Origin: Mrakia gelida
Taxonomy: Eukaryota; Basidiomycota; Tremellomycetes; Cystofilobasidiales; Mrakiaceae
Reading direction: 5' to 3'
Length of the DNA stretch: 64,000 nucleotides
Assembly: GCA_024345305.1 (NCBI GenBank)
Contig: BRON01000002.1
Location: 496,001-560,000 of the forward strand
Shown here piece after piece: positions 1-11,207 of the stretch (position 1 is the first letter of the stretch; every line of letters starts with the position of its first letter). The notes beneath the pieces were generated by a model, which searched no databases, had not been told where the DNA came from, and saw only the letters and a program-made list of their open reading frames with translations. The translations under genes and the position numbers were made by a program.

Positions 1-1089
1 CACGGATGTGAGTCGCGTCCCATTTTCTGCATTCTCCTGCATTCTTCCCCTCCAACATGCCTCTTCTATCTCACTGAACAGATGTCTGCTTTGATCTGTT
101 ACAGGTTCGTCCAATTCGGTAGGCGCGTTCGCTCAGTACACCATCGTCAAGGCGTCTCTCCTCTGGAAGATCCCCGACTCGATTTCTTTCGAGGAGGCTT
201 CGACGATGGGAGTCTCGACCTGTTCTTCCTCCTTCGCGCTGGATAAGCTCGGGTGGAAGGTTCCAGGAGGAGAGAAGAAGACCGAGGGAGCCTCAGAACC
301 TGTGAGTTGACGCGTCCTCGCTTTCTTTCGTTCTTTCGCTCGTCGCTCGACGCGGCTTCATCTCGTTCGTTGATCCCTTCTCACACAATTTCGTCTCTCG
401 CAGCTTCTGCTCTACTCGGCTGGAACTTCAACTGGTCTCGCTACTCTTCAGCTCTCTCGCCTCCTTCGATCTTCGTCGTCGTCAGAAACCATCACCCTCT
501 CCTCTCCAACTCACTTCCCTCTCCTCAAATCTCTCGGAGCCACGACCACTCTCCCCTACAATCCTCTTCCTTCTCATGAAGAGATCCACTCCATCGCGCC
601 TCACCTCAACCAGATCATCGACTTCTTCTCCGAAGGGAAGACCACCTCGAATTGCTTTGGGTTTCTCGGACCAGAAGGAGGCAGAGTGATCAGGACCATC
701 CCTCCCTTCGGAGTCACCGCACCACCTGGAGCTGAGGTGGACTGGATCCTGACTTACTTCGCTACTGGGGAGGTGAGTCTCAATTCTACTTCGCTTTCGA
801 GTTTCGACGACGAGGACGACAGTTCGAGGACGCGTCCGCTGACTTCTTTCTCCTCTGCTTCAACCTCGCCTAGCCCTTCACCTTCATCTTCAAGTCCTAC
901 GAGTCGAACCAATACCTTCACAACATCGCCGTCGAGACTCTCAAGGCGCTCCCGGATTGGTTGAGGGAAGGAAAGATCAAACCTGTGCCGTTCGAGGTTT
1001 TGCCAGGAGGGTTGGAAGGGTTGACGGAAGGTTTTAGGAGACTGAAGGCAGGGGAGGTGAAGGGGAAGAAGCTAGTGATCTCTCTCTAG
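1..1089 (+). CDS. MDR zinc-binding alcohol dehydrogenase-like protein, 3' part
   Basis: C-terminal part of a medium-chain dehydrogenase/reductase; the 5' end lies outside the window. A first intron runs from about base 7 to the TTACAG near 112. The next exon reads GAFAQYTIVKASLLWKIPD, the usual substrate-side strand. After another intron comes LLLYSAGTSTGLATLQLSRL, a Rossmann turn in the position of the NAD(P) loop. The last exon carries NIAVETLKALPDWLREGKIK and ends LVISL-stop. This pattern is typical of fungal TOXD/trans-enoyl-reductase-like oxidoreductases, which use NADPH and often lack catalytic zinc. The substrate cannot be named. It converges on the minus-strand gene that ends at 1345. 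Confidence 0.75.
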
Positions 1090-1344
1090 GTCGAGCATAA
1101 TTGATGTGCTGCGTCGCTCGGGATTCGGTGCGGAAGTGAAAGAAACGAGTCGCTGATCCGCGACGCGACGAAAAACGAGACAGCTCTTCTCGTTTCAACT
1201 GCCTTCGTCACTGAGGAGTGCATGCTCGAGCAGATTGATGCGATTATGTCCAGGGAGTTGATAAGCTAGTTGATGCGTATAGACAAGCCGATGTTCAGCG
1301 ACAGATCCAACGCGAGGAGCCGTCGCCTGTGGACGAAAAGTCGA

Positions 1345-2612
1345 TCACATCATCGCAGCGGCAGCGCTGACTCCTCCCACCACCGCTAGAGTAAGATAGG
1401 ACAGTGGGGAGAACGATCCGACTGTAGGAACACGAGGTTGGGAAAGGAAGAACGAGGTCAGCCTCTCGAACTTCTTGATCTCGACGTCGCGAACGAAGCG
1501 AAAGCACTCACCTCCTCTCTCTCCGCTTGAGATGGCGACGGGTTGTCCGAAGGAGCTCCCGTTCTTTCCCCAAGGGTTTGATGGAAGAGCTGCGTCGGCG
1601 AGAGGCTGGTCGAGAAGCTGGTTGGTGATGCTCGAGCAGCTCGAAGCCGTCGAGTCGACGACGTTGCTCTTCATGGTGATCGCTTGAAAGGAGGAGCCAG
1701 AGGGGAAGAGTCAGCGTCAGCGACGAGGAGAGAAAGCAGAAGGGTGTAGTTTGGAGCTCACGGAAGGGAGTAATTGTGTAGTGAAAAGTTCCGTTGATCC
1801 TGGAGGTTTCGTGAAAGGTGACCTGCGAAAGGGAAAGGAGGACGTGGTCGAGTGAGCTGTTGGTTTCCAGGACGGACGAGGACCGACTCACGTTCCAGTT
1901 TCCAGTACCGACGCATTCGGGTACCTTGAAATCGACGTGCGTGACGGTGGAACCGATCTCCTGCGTTGGAGAAGACGAGGACGACGACAAAAGAGAAATC
2001 AGGTCAGATCGCGTTCGCCGCGCCAGTGTTGTGACGAGGGTTAAAGGTCAAGACTCACGCCGTTGAGTAGATCTGGACCAGAGGAGACGGTCAGGTTCAG
2101 ACCAAGATCCTTCGATACGATGAAGATCTCCAAGAGCTGGAAGCCAGTGGCACCCGAGGTTGAGTTCGGGTTCGAGGCGCTGGCGGCGAGAGCTCCGCTT
2201 CCCGAGCTGGTCACGACAGACAGAGGAGCAAGATTTTAGCTTCAGAGAGCTGAAGATTAGAGAGTTAGGACATTGACTTACACGTCGATAGCAATGGGGA
2301 TGTTTCCGGGTTGTTGTACTGAGAGAGAGGCTGAGGAGCGTCGACGATCTGCCGAGGAGGGAAGCGAAGGAAAGAGCAAGCTCAACTTTCGCTTGATTAA
2401 GCAACTCCTTCCAACCTCCAGCAACTTCAATTCATGTGGAGACTCACCGCTAGTCCGTTGGTGTAGATCTGACCGTTGACGTTGATCTGAGCTTGGGAGG
2501 ACGAGGCGAGAGAAGCGAAGAGCAAGAGCAAGAGAGCAGGGAGGAAGGTCGAGGAGCGAGCCGAGAGGGATGAACGTCGCCAGGACTGAGCTTTAACGGG
2601 AGTGAAGGGCAT
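1345..2612 (-). CDS. secreted protein with GPI-anchor-like C-terminus
   Basis: Starts at the ATG at 2612 (MPFTPVKAQSW) with a basic stretch and a strong Leu-rich signal sequence cleaved near SSSQAQ. Later exons read INVNGQIYTNGLA, QQPGNIPIAIDVSGSG, FQLLEIFIVSKDLGLNLTVS, GSTVTHVDFKVPECVGTGNW and TFHETSRINGTFHYTITPF, followed by a Ser-rich spacer. The protein ends in a hydrophobic tail (LTLAVVGGVSAAAAMM), as expected for GPI attachment. The mature part looks like a widespread fungal cell-surface family of unknown function whose members share NGLAV, an IAxDVSGxG strand and a V-x-P-x-C box. The exon 1 donor is a tandem GTGAGT; keeping the IAIDVSGSG frame needs the second GT (see findings). About five introns. 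The function is unknown. Confidence 0.7.
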
Positions 2613-3726
2613 CTAGAAGTCAAAAGAGGGTGGGATATGGTATTGAGGGTATAAGGAGAGTTGATGATGGTTGGAAGAAGACCTGTCTTTGCTCGGAAGG
2701 CGGAGAACAAGAGGGAAGAGGAAGAGGAGGGGAGAGGAGGTCGACAGGGGAGGTCGGAGTCGTTGGCGAGGTTGCGAGGTGGGCCGTTTGAGCGAGAGGA
2801 AAAGCTAGGACGGAACTCAAATTAAGACGGGCATGCTCCCTGTAGTCCCAAGATGATGATCCGGAAGTTTTGAGTGCTGGGACGGGCAGGGAAGCAAGGA
2901 GGAGGAAAGAGAAGACGAGGAGATGATGCCGGCTCGCGGGGAAACTGCTCGCCAGTTTCAGCTCGCTCTTCTACCTCCAAACCCTCACGGCAACACAAAC
3001 AGAAACTTCGAAACTGAGTTCATCCTATACCGGGGGTAGCTACGCTCATGCATGTGCATCTTTTGGGCTACTCCGTGCTGGAGGGATCAGTTCTAGAGGG
3101 AAGAGATCGAGGGACCGAAGTCGAGCTCGCACTTCCTTCCTTCCCCTCGTCTCACTTCGTCTCTTCTCTCTCTTCCTTCCAGACGAGTGCCGATGACTCT
3201 CTGGTATCTCCTGACGTCACCTCTCACATGTTGTCGTCCCTTTCGAACTGGAAATTGGGAAACCTCGCTTGTAGAGAGGGAAGCGAGTTCGTGACTACCT
3301 CGCGAAGATCCCCTCCCTCCCACCCTCCTCCCCTCCTTCACAGCCATCCCTCATCCCTGCCATCCCTCTCCGCTCTCCCCAGCCAAAACACCGCCTCTTT
3401 GCTGCTACCTCTTTTGGTTCTGCTCTCCCATATCGTCAGCCTGACTCGGTCGGCCTCGTCGCCTCCACCGAGCCTCGTCACGCCGCTTCGTCCTTCCTTT
3501 CTTGCCTTCCTTCTTCTTCTCCCAAACCACCACCACCGCCACTTAGGCCTTTTTCACTCGCTCTAGTACTAAGAGCTTCTCATGCTCACTAGAAGGGTCA
3601 ACATCAGCTAATCCATGGGGTGAGCTCTTTCAGTTTTCGTTCTCGTCGCGCTTCGACGCCTTCTCGATCCTGACCTCGACTCCCCTTCCCTCCTTTTCCT
3701 CGCAGAACTGTAGCTTCGTCGATAGC
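2613..3726. other. 1.1-kb intergenic region, divergent promoters
   Basis: Separates the start of the minus-strand GPI-type gene from the small membrane protein gene. It is pyrimidine-rich towards 3.3-3.6 kb. The ORF at 3048-3566 is Ser/Leu/Pro-rich with no recognisable domain and I do not support it. A probable 5'-UTR intron of the downstream gene ends at the CTCGCAG near 3705. Confidence 0.4.
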
Positions 3727-4149
3727 ATGTACGCCCATCTCAGTCAAAGGTGCTGGTGGCGCAACTCGCTTTCCTTCGACTCTCCAGGGAACGCCAAAGG
3801 TGTCGCCCTCATCTGCTTTCCATTCTACCTCTGCTTCTCCCTCGGGACGGACTGGGTCAGCAACGGCTTGCTCAGTGAGTCGAGCTTCTCCCCGTGTCTG
3901 GAGAAGGGAGATGAGCTCAGGGATGAGCTCAGTCCGAAGCAGAAGCTGAACTAATCCGCGCTCTCCTCGGTCGACTCAGATCTTCTCCTCGGAATCCTCT
4001 ACCTCTCTTCGGTCGTCAGCTGGACATTCGTCGGACGTTGGAAAGCATCCGAGAAGGCCAAAGGATCTAGTGGGAATCCAGCCGAGCAGGACGTCGTCGA
4101 TGAGGAGGTGTTGGAAGAGGCTGGGGGAGGAGACGTCGGTGGCCGTTGA
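3727..4149 (+). CDS. small membrane protein, possibly Pmp3-like
   Basis: Two exons (3727-3874 and 3980-4149) join in frame to 105 residues; the frame was chosen because third codon positions are strongly C-biased. The protein has two hydrophobic segments (GVALICFPFYLCFSLGTDW, then a second starting NGLLNLLLGILYLSSVV) followed by an acidic hydrophilic tail (EQDVVDEEVLEEAGGG). The spacing of Gly-Thr-Asp and an Asn before the second helix faintly resembles the Pmp3/RCI2 proteolipids that tune plasma-membrane potential, but the match is too weak to name it. An upstream UTR intron is likely, so the true start could lie further 5'. Confidence 0.42.
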
Positions 4150-4591
4150 CGCGACGCGAAGCTCAAGCGCTTTGAATTTGAGTGTATCGCTGTCTTTCCT
4201 CGGCCTGTCGGATACTATGCTACTGCTTGTATACCCTACTAGGATTCCAGAACATCAGCAAGCTCGCCGACCTCATCAAAACGGCCAGAGATCTGGCGAA
4301 AGGCGTCTCGTTTTCGCTCTTTCGCTGCTCTTCCTCTATCCACGACGACCGTTCACTTGCTTCGATCCAGCCCTGTCCCTATCCCCTCCTCTGCCTCTTC
4401 GCATAACCGAGAGCGCTGCTAGAAGATCCCGTGCCCTCAGAACAACCTTGCTTATCGATCCTCCGGGTACTCGTCCATCCGAACTCCCTCTCGCTTCGAT
4501 TCATCGCTGTTCTCCTTCCCTCCCTCAACCTCAACCTCGACCTTCCCTCTCCCCCCAACCACATCATCTCAACCCTCCCCCCGCTTCAGCA
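4150..4591. other. intergenic, promoter of first oxidoreductase paralog
   Basis: C/T-rich leader ending CCGCTTCAGCA just before the ATG at 4592. The CAACCACATCA-type leader resembles that of the second paralog near 7041, consistent with a tandem duplication that included some promoter sequence. No gene seen. Confidence 0.4.
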
Positions 4592-6713
4592 ATGTCCTCT
4601 TCCGCTGGAATGCAGAAGACCATCGTCCTTCGTCAAAGACCCACCGACCGAATCGTCCCTCAGTTTGGCTTGCCGAGCTCGACCTTCGCCATCGTCCCTC
4701 AACCCATCCCTACCCTCAAGGATCTCAAGGAAGGAGAGGTCGTAGTGCGAGTGGAGTACTCCGGTGTCGAGCCTTCGCAGCGAGTTTGGATGAGTGAGGC
4801 TAGGAGGTGAGTTCGTTCGCTGCAAAGACGGAAAGGAAAGGAAGGAGCGGAGCGAGCTCAAGCTGACCTTGACCCTTCCTTCCTTTCCTTTGATCCTTCC
4901 CTCCCTGCCTTTCCCTTTCCTTTCCTTCCACTTCGCCACTCCTCACAGCTACATGCCTCCCGTAGCTATCGGAGAAGTGATGCGTTCGATCGTTCTCGGA
5001 GTCGTCGTCGCCTCGAAGTCTCCCAAGTTCAAGGTCGGAGAGCGAGCGAAGGCCACGGCTGGTTCGTTCCGCTTCTTTTCCGTCGAGCATCGAGGGGATG
5101 AACATCTGAGCTGATGTGTTCTTCTTTAGGTTGGGCTGAGTACCTCGTTCTCTCCGACAAGGTAGCTCAGAAGATCAGGTCAGTTCGCATACTCTCTCCT
5201 TCGACATCGAGAGGCGCTTCCCTTGCGGCTTCGCTGACCCTCTCACTGCTTTCTTTTCTACAGGGACTACCCAGGAGTGAAGCCTGTCGATTTTCTGGGA
5301 GTCCTTGGAGCAACTGGGCAGACCGCTTACTGGGTGAGTGAACTTCTCTTTCTCGAGGTCTTCGTCCAAGACGACGCGTCTTCTCCACCTTCGAGGCTCA
5401 CCCCCTCTTCTCTTTCTCTTCTACAGGGTCTCACCGAGATCGGTCAACCCAAGAAGGGAGAGACCGTCGTCGTTTCTGGAGCTGCTGGAGCTACTGGAAG
5501 TATCGTCGTTCAGATCGCGTGCGTATCTCTTCCTCCCTCGCTTCTCTTCAACCTCGCCTCTCTCGCTCTCGAGATCTTACTGACCAGACCCTCTTACCTC
5601 CACAGCGTTCTCTTGGGATGCAAGGTAATTGCTATCGCCGGATCGGAGGAGAAGTGTCGATGGCTGGAGAAGGATCTTGGAGTTTTCAAGGCGATCAACT
5701 GTTCGTTCTTCTTCCCTTTCGCGTGCAGGACGCGCTTCTCGGTCTCGAAGGACAACTCGAGCGTAGCTGACGCATTTTCTTGTCCTCTTCGTGCTCCACA
5801 GACAAGGACAAGGACTTCAGGGCTCAGTTCAAAAAGCACGTTGGGTACCTCGTGCGTTCTTCCCTTTTCTATCCCTTACCCTCTACCCTCTTCCTTAGCT
5901 CGCTTCTTGGTTGAAGATTCTGACGATCCCTTTTGATCTCTTTCGCTCACGATCCAGGACGTCTTCTTCGACAATGTCGGTGGAGCGATCTTGAACCTCG
6001 CTCTCACTCGCCTAAATCAGCATGCTCGTATCGTCATGTGCGGAGCTATCGAGGAGGTAAGTCTTCTCTTTAATCATCGCAGCATCCTTCTCGTCACCCC
6101 TCAGCGAGCCCACGGACTCGAAACCGCAACTTCGTCAGGGAAAGGCGCGCTGACCTCGCCCGTCGTTCTCGCTCGCTTTGCTTCCTCGATTTTCTCCACC
6201 AGTACAACAAAGCTGGAGCTATCACTGGTCTCACAACCTACCAGAACCTCATCTCGCAGCGAGGCAAGATGCAAGGATTCATCATCCTCGGTAAGCACTC
6301 GTCCTCGCCTCTCTCGACTCCCGTCCTCGACGCGTCCTCGGCCTCGGCTCGACTTCCCCCTTACTGATCGTTCTCCCTGCTCCTCGTTCCGTTTCAGACT
6401 ACGTGCCTCGATTCCGAGAGGCTGAGGCCATCCTCTCCAAGTGGATCTCGGAGGGAAAGATCAAGGTCGAGACCCACGTCCACGACGGAGGTCGAGGTGG
6501 AATCGAGGGAGCTCCTGGGGGAATCGTTGGCCTTTTCGACGGCAAGAACACGGGGAAGGTGAGTTGGCTCGCTTACGGATCAAAGCTCAGTTGACAGAGA
6601 TTCGTGTTCGCGTAAGCTGACTTTCGTTCCCCATCCTTTTCGCGACGCAGATGGTCGTGAAGTTTTGGGATTCTTCGAAGGAGGAGGAGAAGCCGGCGAA
6701 GAGCATTCTCTAA
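4592..6713 (+). CDS. NADP-dependent MDR oxidoreductase (prostaglandin reductase / double-bond reductase type), paralog 1
   Basis: Starts MSSSAGMQKTIVLRQRP. The exons give a full zinc-independent MDR enzyme of the leukotriene-B4 dehydrogenase/NADP alkenal reductase class: N-terminal GroES-like domain (DGEVVVRVEYSGVEPSQRVW-type region), YMPPVAIGEVMRSIVLGVVV, then GVLGATGQTAYW and the Rossmann motif VVSGAAGATGSIVVQIA. These are followed by KVIAIAGSEEKCRWL and DVFFDNVGGAILN, with RIVMCGAIEE near the nucleotide site. The C-terminus reads KFWDSSKEEEKPAKSIL. Such enzymes reduce the carbon-carbon double bond of alpha,beta-unsaturated aldehydes and ketones with NADPH. About ten short introns. A tandem paralog with the same intron positions follows 370 bp downstream. 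Confidence 0.88.
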
Positions 6714-7086
6714 GCCTTGGATCTGATCTGATGACTATGCGAGTACAATTTTACGCCTCGTCTAGTAGAATCGAAAGGTGAGCTCTGCGAGCAACGGCGA
6801 GAACGACGCGTCTTCGACACTTCGCTGAAGCGACCTTCTCGGTTCTTCCGCTTGCTCTTCAGCCGTCTCATGGGCTCGTCCTCTTACCAGAGCATCTCCT
6901 CTAGTGAAACGACTTCTACCCCTGCCGCTGCCGCCGAAAAATCTTGCTAATCACTCGGCTATCGGTCGATCCGAGCTCCCCCTGGTCTCCATCCCTTTCT
7001 CCATCTCCATTTTTCCTCGACCTGCCCCCTCCTTCTCTTCCACCAACCACATCACCCTCTTCCCTTCCTTTTCCTCTTCCATCAAC
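6714..7086. other. intergenic between the tandem oxidoreductases
   Basis: Holds the 3' UTR of the first paralog and the pyrimidine-rich promoter and leader of the second. Contains one GACGCGTC palindrome near 6807. No gene seen. Confidence 0.4.
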
Positions 7087-9272
7087 ATGCCAGCCTCTAC
7101 CCCCGGAATGCAGAAGACCATCGTCCTTCGACAGCGTCCTTCGAACAAGATTGACCCTACTTTCGACTCTCCGACCTCGAACTTTGCCGTCGTTCCTCAG
7201 CCCATCCCTACCCTCGAGGACCTCAAGGATGGCGAGGTCGTCCTGCGAATCGAGTACGCTGGAGTCGAGCCTTCTATGCGAGTGTGGATGAGCGAGGTCC
7301 GATCGTGAGTGAAGTCGTTCGACGAAGGCAGAAGAAGATGAGACGGACAGAGCTCAGAAAAGCTGAGCTCGAACTTCCTTCCTTCCTTTCTTGACGGCGC
7401 CCTTTCTAGGTACATGCGTGAGCTTCCCTTCTCTTTCTCTGCTCTATCACACTCTACGCATACTGAACTCTCTCTCCGTCTGTTCGCTTAGCTCCCGTCG
7501 CTATTGGGGAGGTGATGAGGTCGATTGTGCTCGGAACCGTCGTCGCCAGCAAGTCGGACAAGTTCGTCGTCGGAGACCAGGCCACTGCTCTCGCTGGTAC
7601 GTCTCCATTTCTTGCTACTGAATCGAGCGAGCTCTTTAAACTCATGCTGATTTTCTCGCTTTCAGGTTGGGCCGAATACTGTGTGCTCTCGGACGCCGCT
7701 GCGATGAAGATTAGGTCGGTTCCTCCCTCGTTCTCCCCTCTTCGCCTGTCGCCTCCACGCTTCGAGCTGATCCTTTCCTTCACGCCTTACAGGCCTTACC
7801 CTGGAGTCAAGCCAGTCGATTTCCTTGGGGGACTCGGTATGACGGGACAGACTGCTTACTGGGTGAGTCCTGAATACAGCTCTCTCTCCTCTTCTCCTCG
7901 AGCTCAAGTGTTTGAGCCGACGACGCGTCGTCGACCGTCGAAGTGCTTATGCCCCTTCGTCTTTCGATGAACAGGGTCTTACCGACATCGGGCAGGTCAA
8001 AGCTGGAGAGACTGTTGTTGTTTCTGGAGCTGCCGGAGCTACTGGATCCATGGCCGCTCAAATCGCGTGAGTTCGATCCTCTTCGTTTCCTCCCTCTTCC
8101 TCCCTTCTGTACCCACGCACTGACTCGAACTGTTCTCCATTCGGCAGAGTTCTCATGGGATGCAAGGTCATCGCCATCGCTGGATCGGACGAGAAGTGTC
8201 GTTGGTTGGAGAAGGAGCTCGGTGTCACGAAGGCGATCAACTGTTCGTCTTTCGTTTCGCCATCTTCCTTCCAGCCCTCTACGCCGAAGCTCTTCCGACT
8301 CGTCGAAAGGCCTGATACTGACCTATAGCACCCAACTTCCTGGTCCTCCTTCCTTGCAGACAAGGATAAGGACTTCCAGGCCCAGTTCATCGAACACGTC
8401 GGCTTCCTCGTTAGTCCCTCTTCCTCTGTCTCACTGCTATCGAGCAGGCCCTTCTTGGACAATGGGCTGACATGTAATCTTCCTCCGACCCGTTCCTTCT
8501 CACAGGACGTCTTCTACGACAACGTTGGAGGCTCGATCCTCAACTTCGCCCTTACTCGACTAAACAAGCACGCTCGTATCGTAATGTGTGGAGCCATCGA
8601 GGAGGTGAGTGCTTCGGATTTTTCTTCTACTATCTCTGATCACAGTTAGCTGCCTTCGTATCGGCATCTTGACCAGAGACTGCTCGCTTCTCTCCGTCGC
8701 AACGAACCCGTCCTGACTTGGAACCTCCTCTTCGTCGCTTCTTCCCTCTCCAGTACAACAAGGTCGGTGGAACCGCCACCGGTCTCACCAACTACACGAG
8801 TCTCATCTCTCAGCGGGGAACCATGAAGGGGTTCATCATTCTCGGTGAGCTTTCGCGCGCGCTCCTCGTTTGCTTTTGACGACGCGTCTTTTGCTTCCCC
8901 TTGGGCTGTCGACTCATTACTGATGCTTCTTCCCTCCTCCCTCGCCTCGCTCCTTTCAGACTACATGCCCCGATTCCGAGAGGGAGAGGCTGTTCTCTCC
9001 AAGTGGATCTCCGAGGGAAAGATCAAGGTCTCCACGACCATCCACAACGACGGCGAGGGAGGAATCGAGGGAGCCCCAGGAGGAATCATCGGCCTCTTCG
9101 ACGGGAAGAACACTGGAAAGGTTAGTCGACTCGTCTCCAGGAGCACGGGAAGAGCTTCGTTACTTTCTCTGACTCCTCCTCTTCCTCACTTTCCTCATCG
9201 ACGCAGTACGTGGTCAAGTTCTGGGACGCGACCAAGGAGTCGACGGAGGGTGTCGCCAAGCTTGCTATCTAG
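7087..9272 (+). CDS. NADP-dependent MDR oxidoreductase, paralog 2
   Basis: Starts MPASTPGMQKTIVLRQRPSN and matches the upstream gene almost exon for exon: PVAIGEVMRSIVLGTVVASK, GGLGMTGQTAYW, VVSGAAGATGSMAAQIA, KVIAIAGSDEKCRWLEKELG, DVFYDNVGGSILNFALTRLN and RIVMCGAIEE. It ends KFWDATKESTEGVAKLAI-stop. Same enzyme class: NADPH-dependent, zinc-independent reduction of activated double bonds. Introns sit at the same codons as in paralog 1 but their sequences are largely unrelated, so the duplication is not very recent. No frameshift or lost motif was seen, so both copies are probably functional. Confidence 0.88.
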
Positions 9273-9952
9273 TTGCTTGCGATATCATCCTTATTTGACT
9301 ACGAGGAAGGTGCGTTTAAGGAGGAGTTTCGAGCAAGATAACAGCGACGCGTCGCCTACCCTCGCTGAATTAGTCTCCATATCCCGAAGACCACTCCGTC
9401 ACTTCTCGATCTCTCCAAACTACCGAGGATCGGTCTCTCGGAAGCAGCACGCGTCTCTCGAGGTCTCTCGTGGTCTCAACTCCAAGAAGTGAAAGTCGTC
9501 GACGGCACCGAACGCTCGGCGTCTTCCCTCCCTTTTGCTTCCTGCCACGATCTATACAGCTACTCCGAGACAACCCTTCCCTTCACGATCCCCTCTCTGT
9601 ACGATCGAATCCTTCACATGCTGCTAAAAACAAGCAAGGGAGGCCACGATCCAGGCTGAAACACGAGCGGGAGGCTGCGCTTTCGTTTCTCCGAGGTGCG
9701 TCTCGGACGGTCCCTTCTCTTCCCTTTCTCCCGCTCGTCCCTTGCCTTCCCTTGCCCCATGCTTAGCTAGCTCAGACTGATCCTCTCAATCACCCCATTT
9801 TCGCTGAAAAGATCAGAAGCTCGTTCGGTTCTCTCTTCTCCATCAACCACCACCACCGTCTCTTCTTCCTCTTCTTCTCTCCTCTCCCACAAAAACCGAG
9901 CTCGTCGTCTCTCACCACCTCTCAACCTCACCACCTTTTCCTCCCTTCAGAA
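9273..9952. other. intergenic, 680 bp
   Basis: Between the second oxidoreductase and the small secreted protein. The last 150 bases are a C/T-rich leader ending CCCTTCAGAA before the ATG at 9953. GACGCGTC occurs near 9349. I see no gene or tRNA. Confidence 0.4.
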
Positions 9953-10664
9953 ATGACTCGCTTCCTCTCCATCCCCTCCCTCCTCCTCCTCCTCTCCGTT
10001 CTCATCCTCTCCTCCTCGTCGGTCGTCGAAGCTCGAATCCCTCGACACTCCAACTTCAAGCGACAAACCGTCACCGCCGCCCACTCTGGAAAGCGAGGAT
10101 CGCTCGAGCTCGGAAAGTTCGACAACTTCCCTGACTGCATCGATGTGAGCATCTCTTCTTCCCCTCTTCTCTTTTTTCTTCGTTCGACCTCGAGCTCAAG
10201 CTGACCTCGCCTCTCGTTTTTGTTTCTTCAGGGTTGCGGAACTTACTTCAACTCCCTCTTCGAGTCCAACTCTGCCCTCAGGAGGAACCGTCGAGCTCGA
10301 GAGGAGGCTATGAGCAGTCTGCAGGATTGCGAATGGGTGAGTCGTCTCTCTCAGCTTGCCCTCGTTCGCGTCGTCTTTTTGTTCCCGAAGCTCACCTCTT
10401 CCCTCCTTCTTCATCTTCAGGTCTGCACCGAACTCCACCCCGAGACCTTCTCCTCCGCCGACCAGGTCGTCGTCGACGGACACATCGAGATCGCTCACCT
10501 CTCAGCTGGACCTTCCGCCCCCTCGTCGCCCGCGTCGCTGGTGAGTTTGCTCGTCTTCTTACTCTCGCTCCCCCTCTTTTCCTCGAGCTGACTCCTCACC
10601 TTCCTTCCTTTTACTTTTTCAGACACCCTCCTCCATGTCCTCAGCCATCATGCCTCCGTACTAG
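9953..10664 (+). CDS. small secreted cysteine-containing protein
   Basis: Begins MTRFLSIPSLLLLLSVLILS, a clear signal peptide with likely cleavage near VVEA-RIP. Four exons are joined by introns that start gtgagc or gtgagt. The mature part has four cysteines in the pattern FPDCIDGCG...QDCEWVC, which could form two disulfides, and dibasic sites (FKRQ, GKRG) that a Kex2-type protease might cut. It ends SSAIMPPY-stop. The whole protein is about 150 residues with a Ser/Pro-rich tail. I do not recognise a family. Size, signal peptide and cysteines fit a secreted cell-wall or effector-like protein, but that is inference. Confidence 0.68.
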
Positions 10665-11207
10665 TCTTCTCTCTTCGTCCCTTTGCTTTTCATTGCTTCG
10701 CTCGCTCGCTCGTTTTGTTTTTGCTTCGCTCGTTTTTGCTTCTGCTTCTTGCTTCGCTCTGTTCCGTCCTGCTTTACGCTACCTCCTCTTTTGCTTCTCT
10801 GCTTTTGTTCCTCGCTCGCTTCCCTTTGCTCCGCTCGTTAAATCTGCTTTCGTCCCTCTGCTTCTTTTGCTTTTCGTTCGTTCGTCTTTGCTTTACCCCT
10901 CACTTTCCCATCGTCGCTCGGCCGGGCTTCGTCGTCTCTCTCTCTCTCTCTTAAACTGTCTTTATAATCGTAATATACTGCTTAACGCCTCTCTCAATAT
11001 CATCGCAACTTGCCTCAACTCTGGCTGAATCGAAAGGAGGAGGACGAGCTCAAGTCCGGACGCGTCTCGATTCGCTTCTGCTCTTCGTCTATCGTGCACG
11101 TCATCAAGATACGAGTCCAACAAAGACCGAAAGAGATATGAACCCAAAAGAAGAAGAGGACCGAACTGAGCTGAGTCGAGAGGGGGGAGGGAGGGGAGGG
11201 AAGACGT
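10665..11207. other. T/C-rich 3' flank between convergent genes
   Basis: Holds the 3' ends of the secreted-protein gene and of PRI2. The first 250 bases are low-complexity TTTGCTTCGCTCG-type repeats. The apparent long ORFs here come from that composition and are not supported. Confidence 0.4.

Noticed and set aside
3048..3566. 172-residue ORF
   Set aside because: Ser/Leu/Pro composition of a CT-rich strand, no domain and no codon bias.
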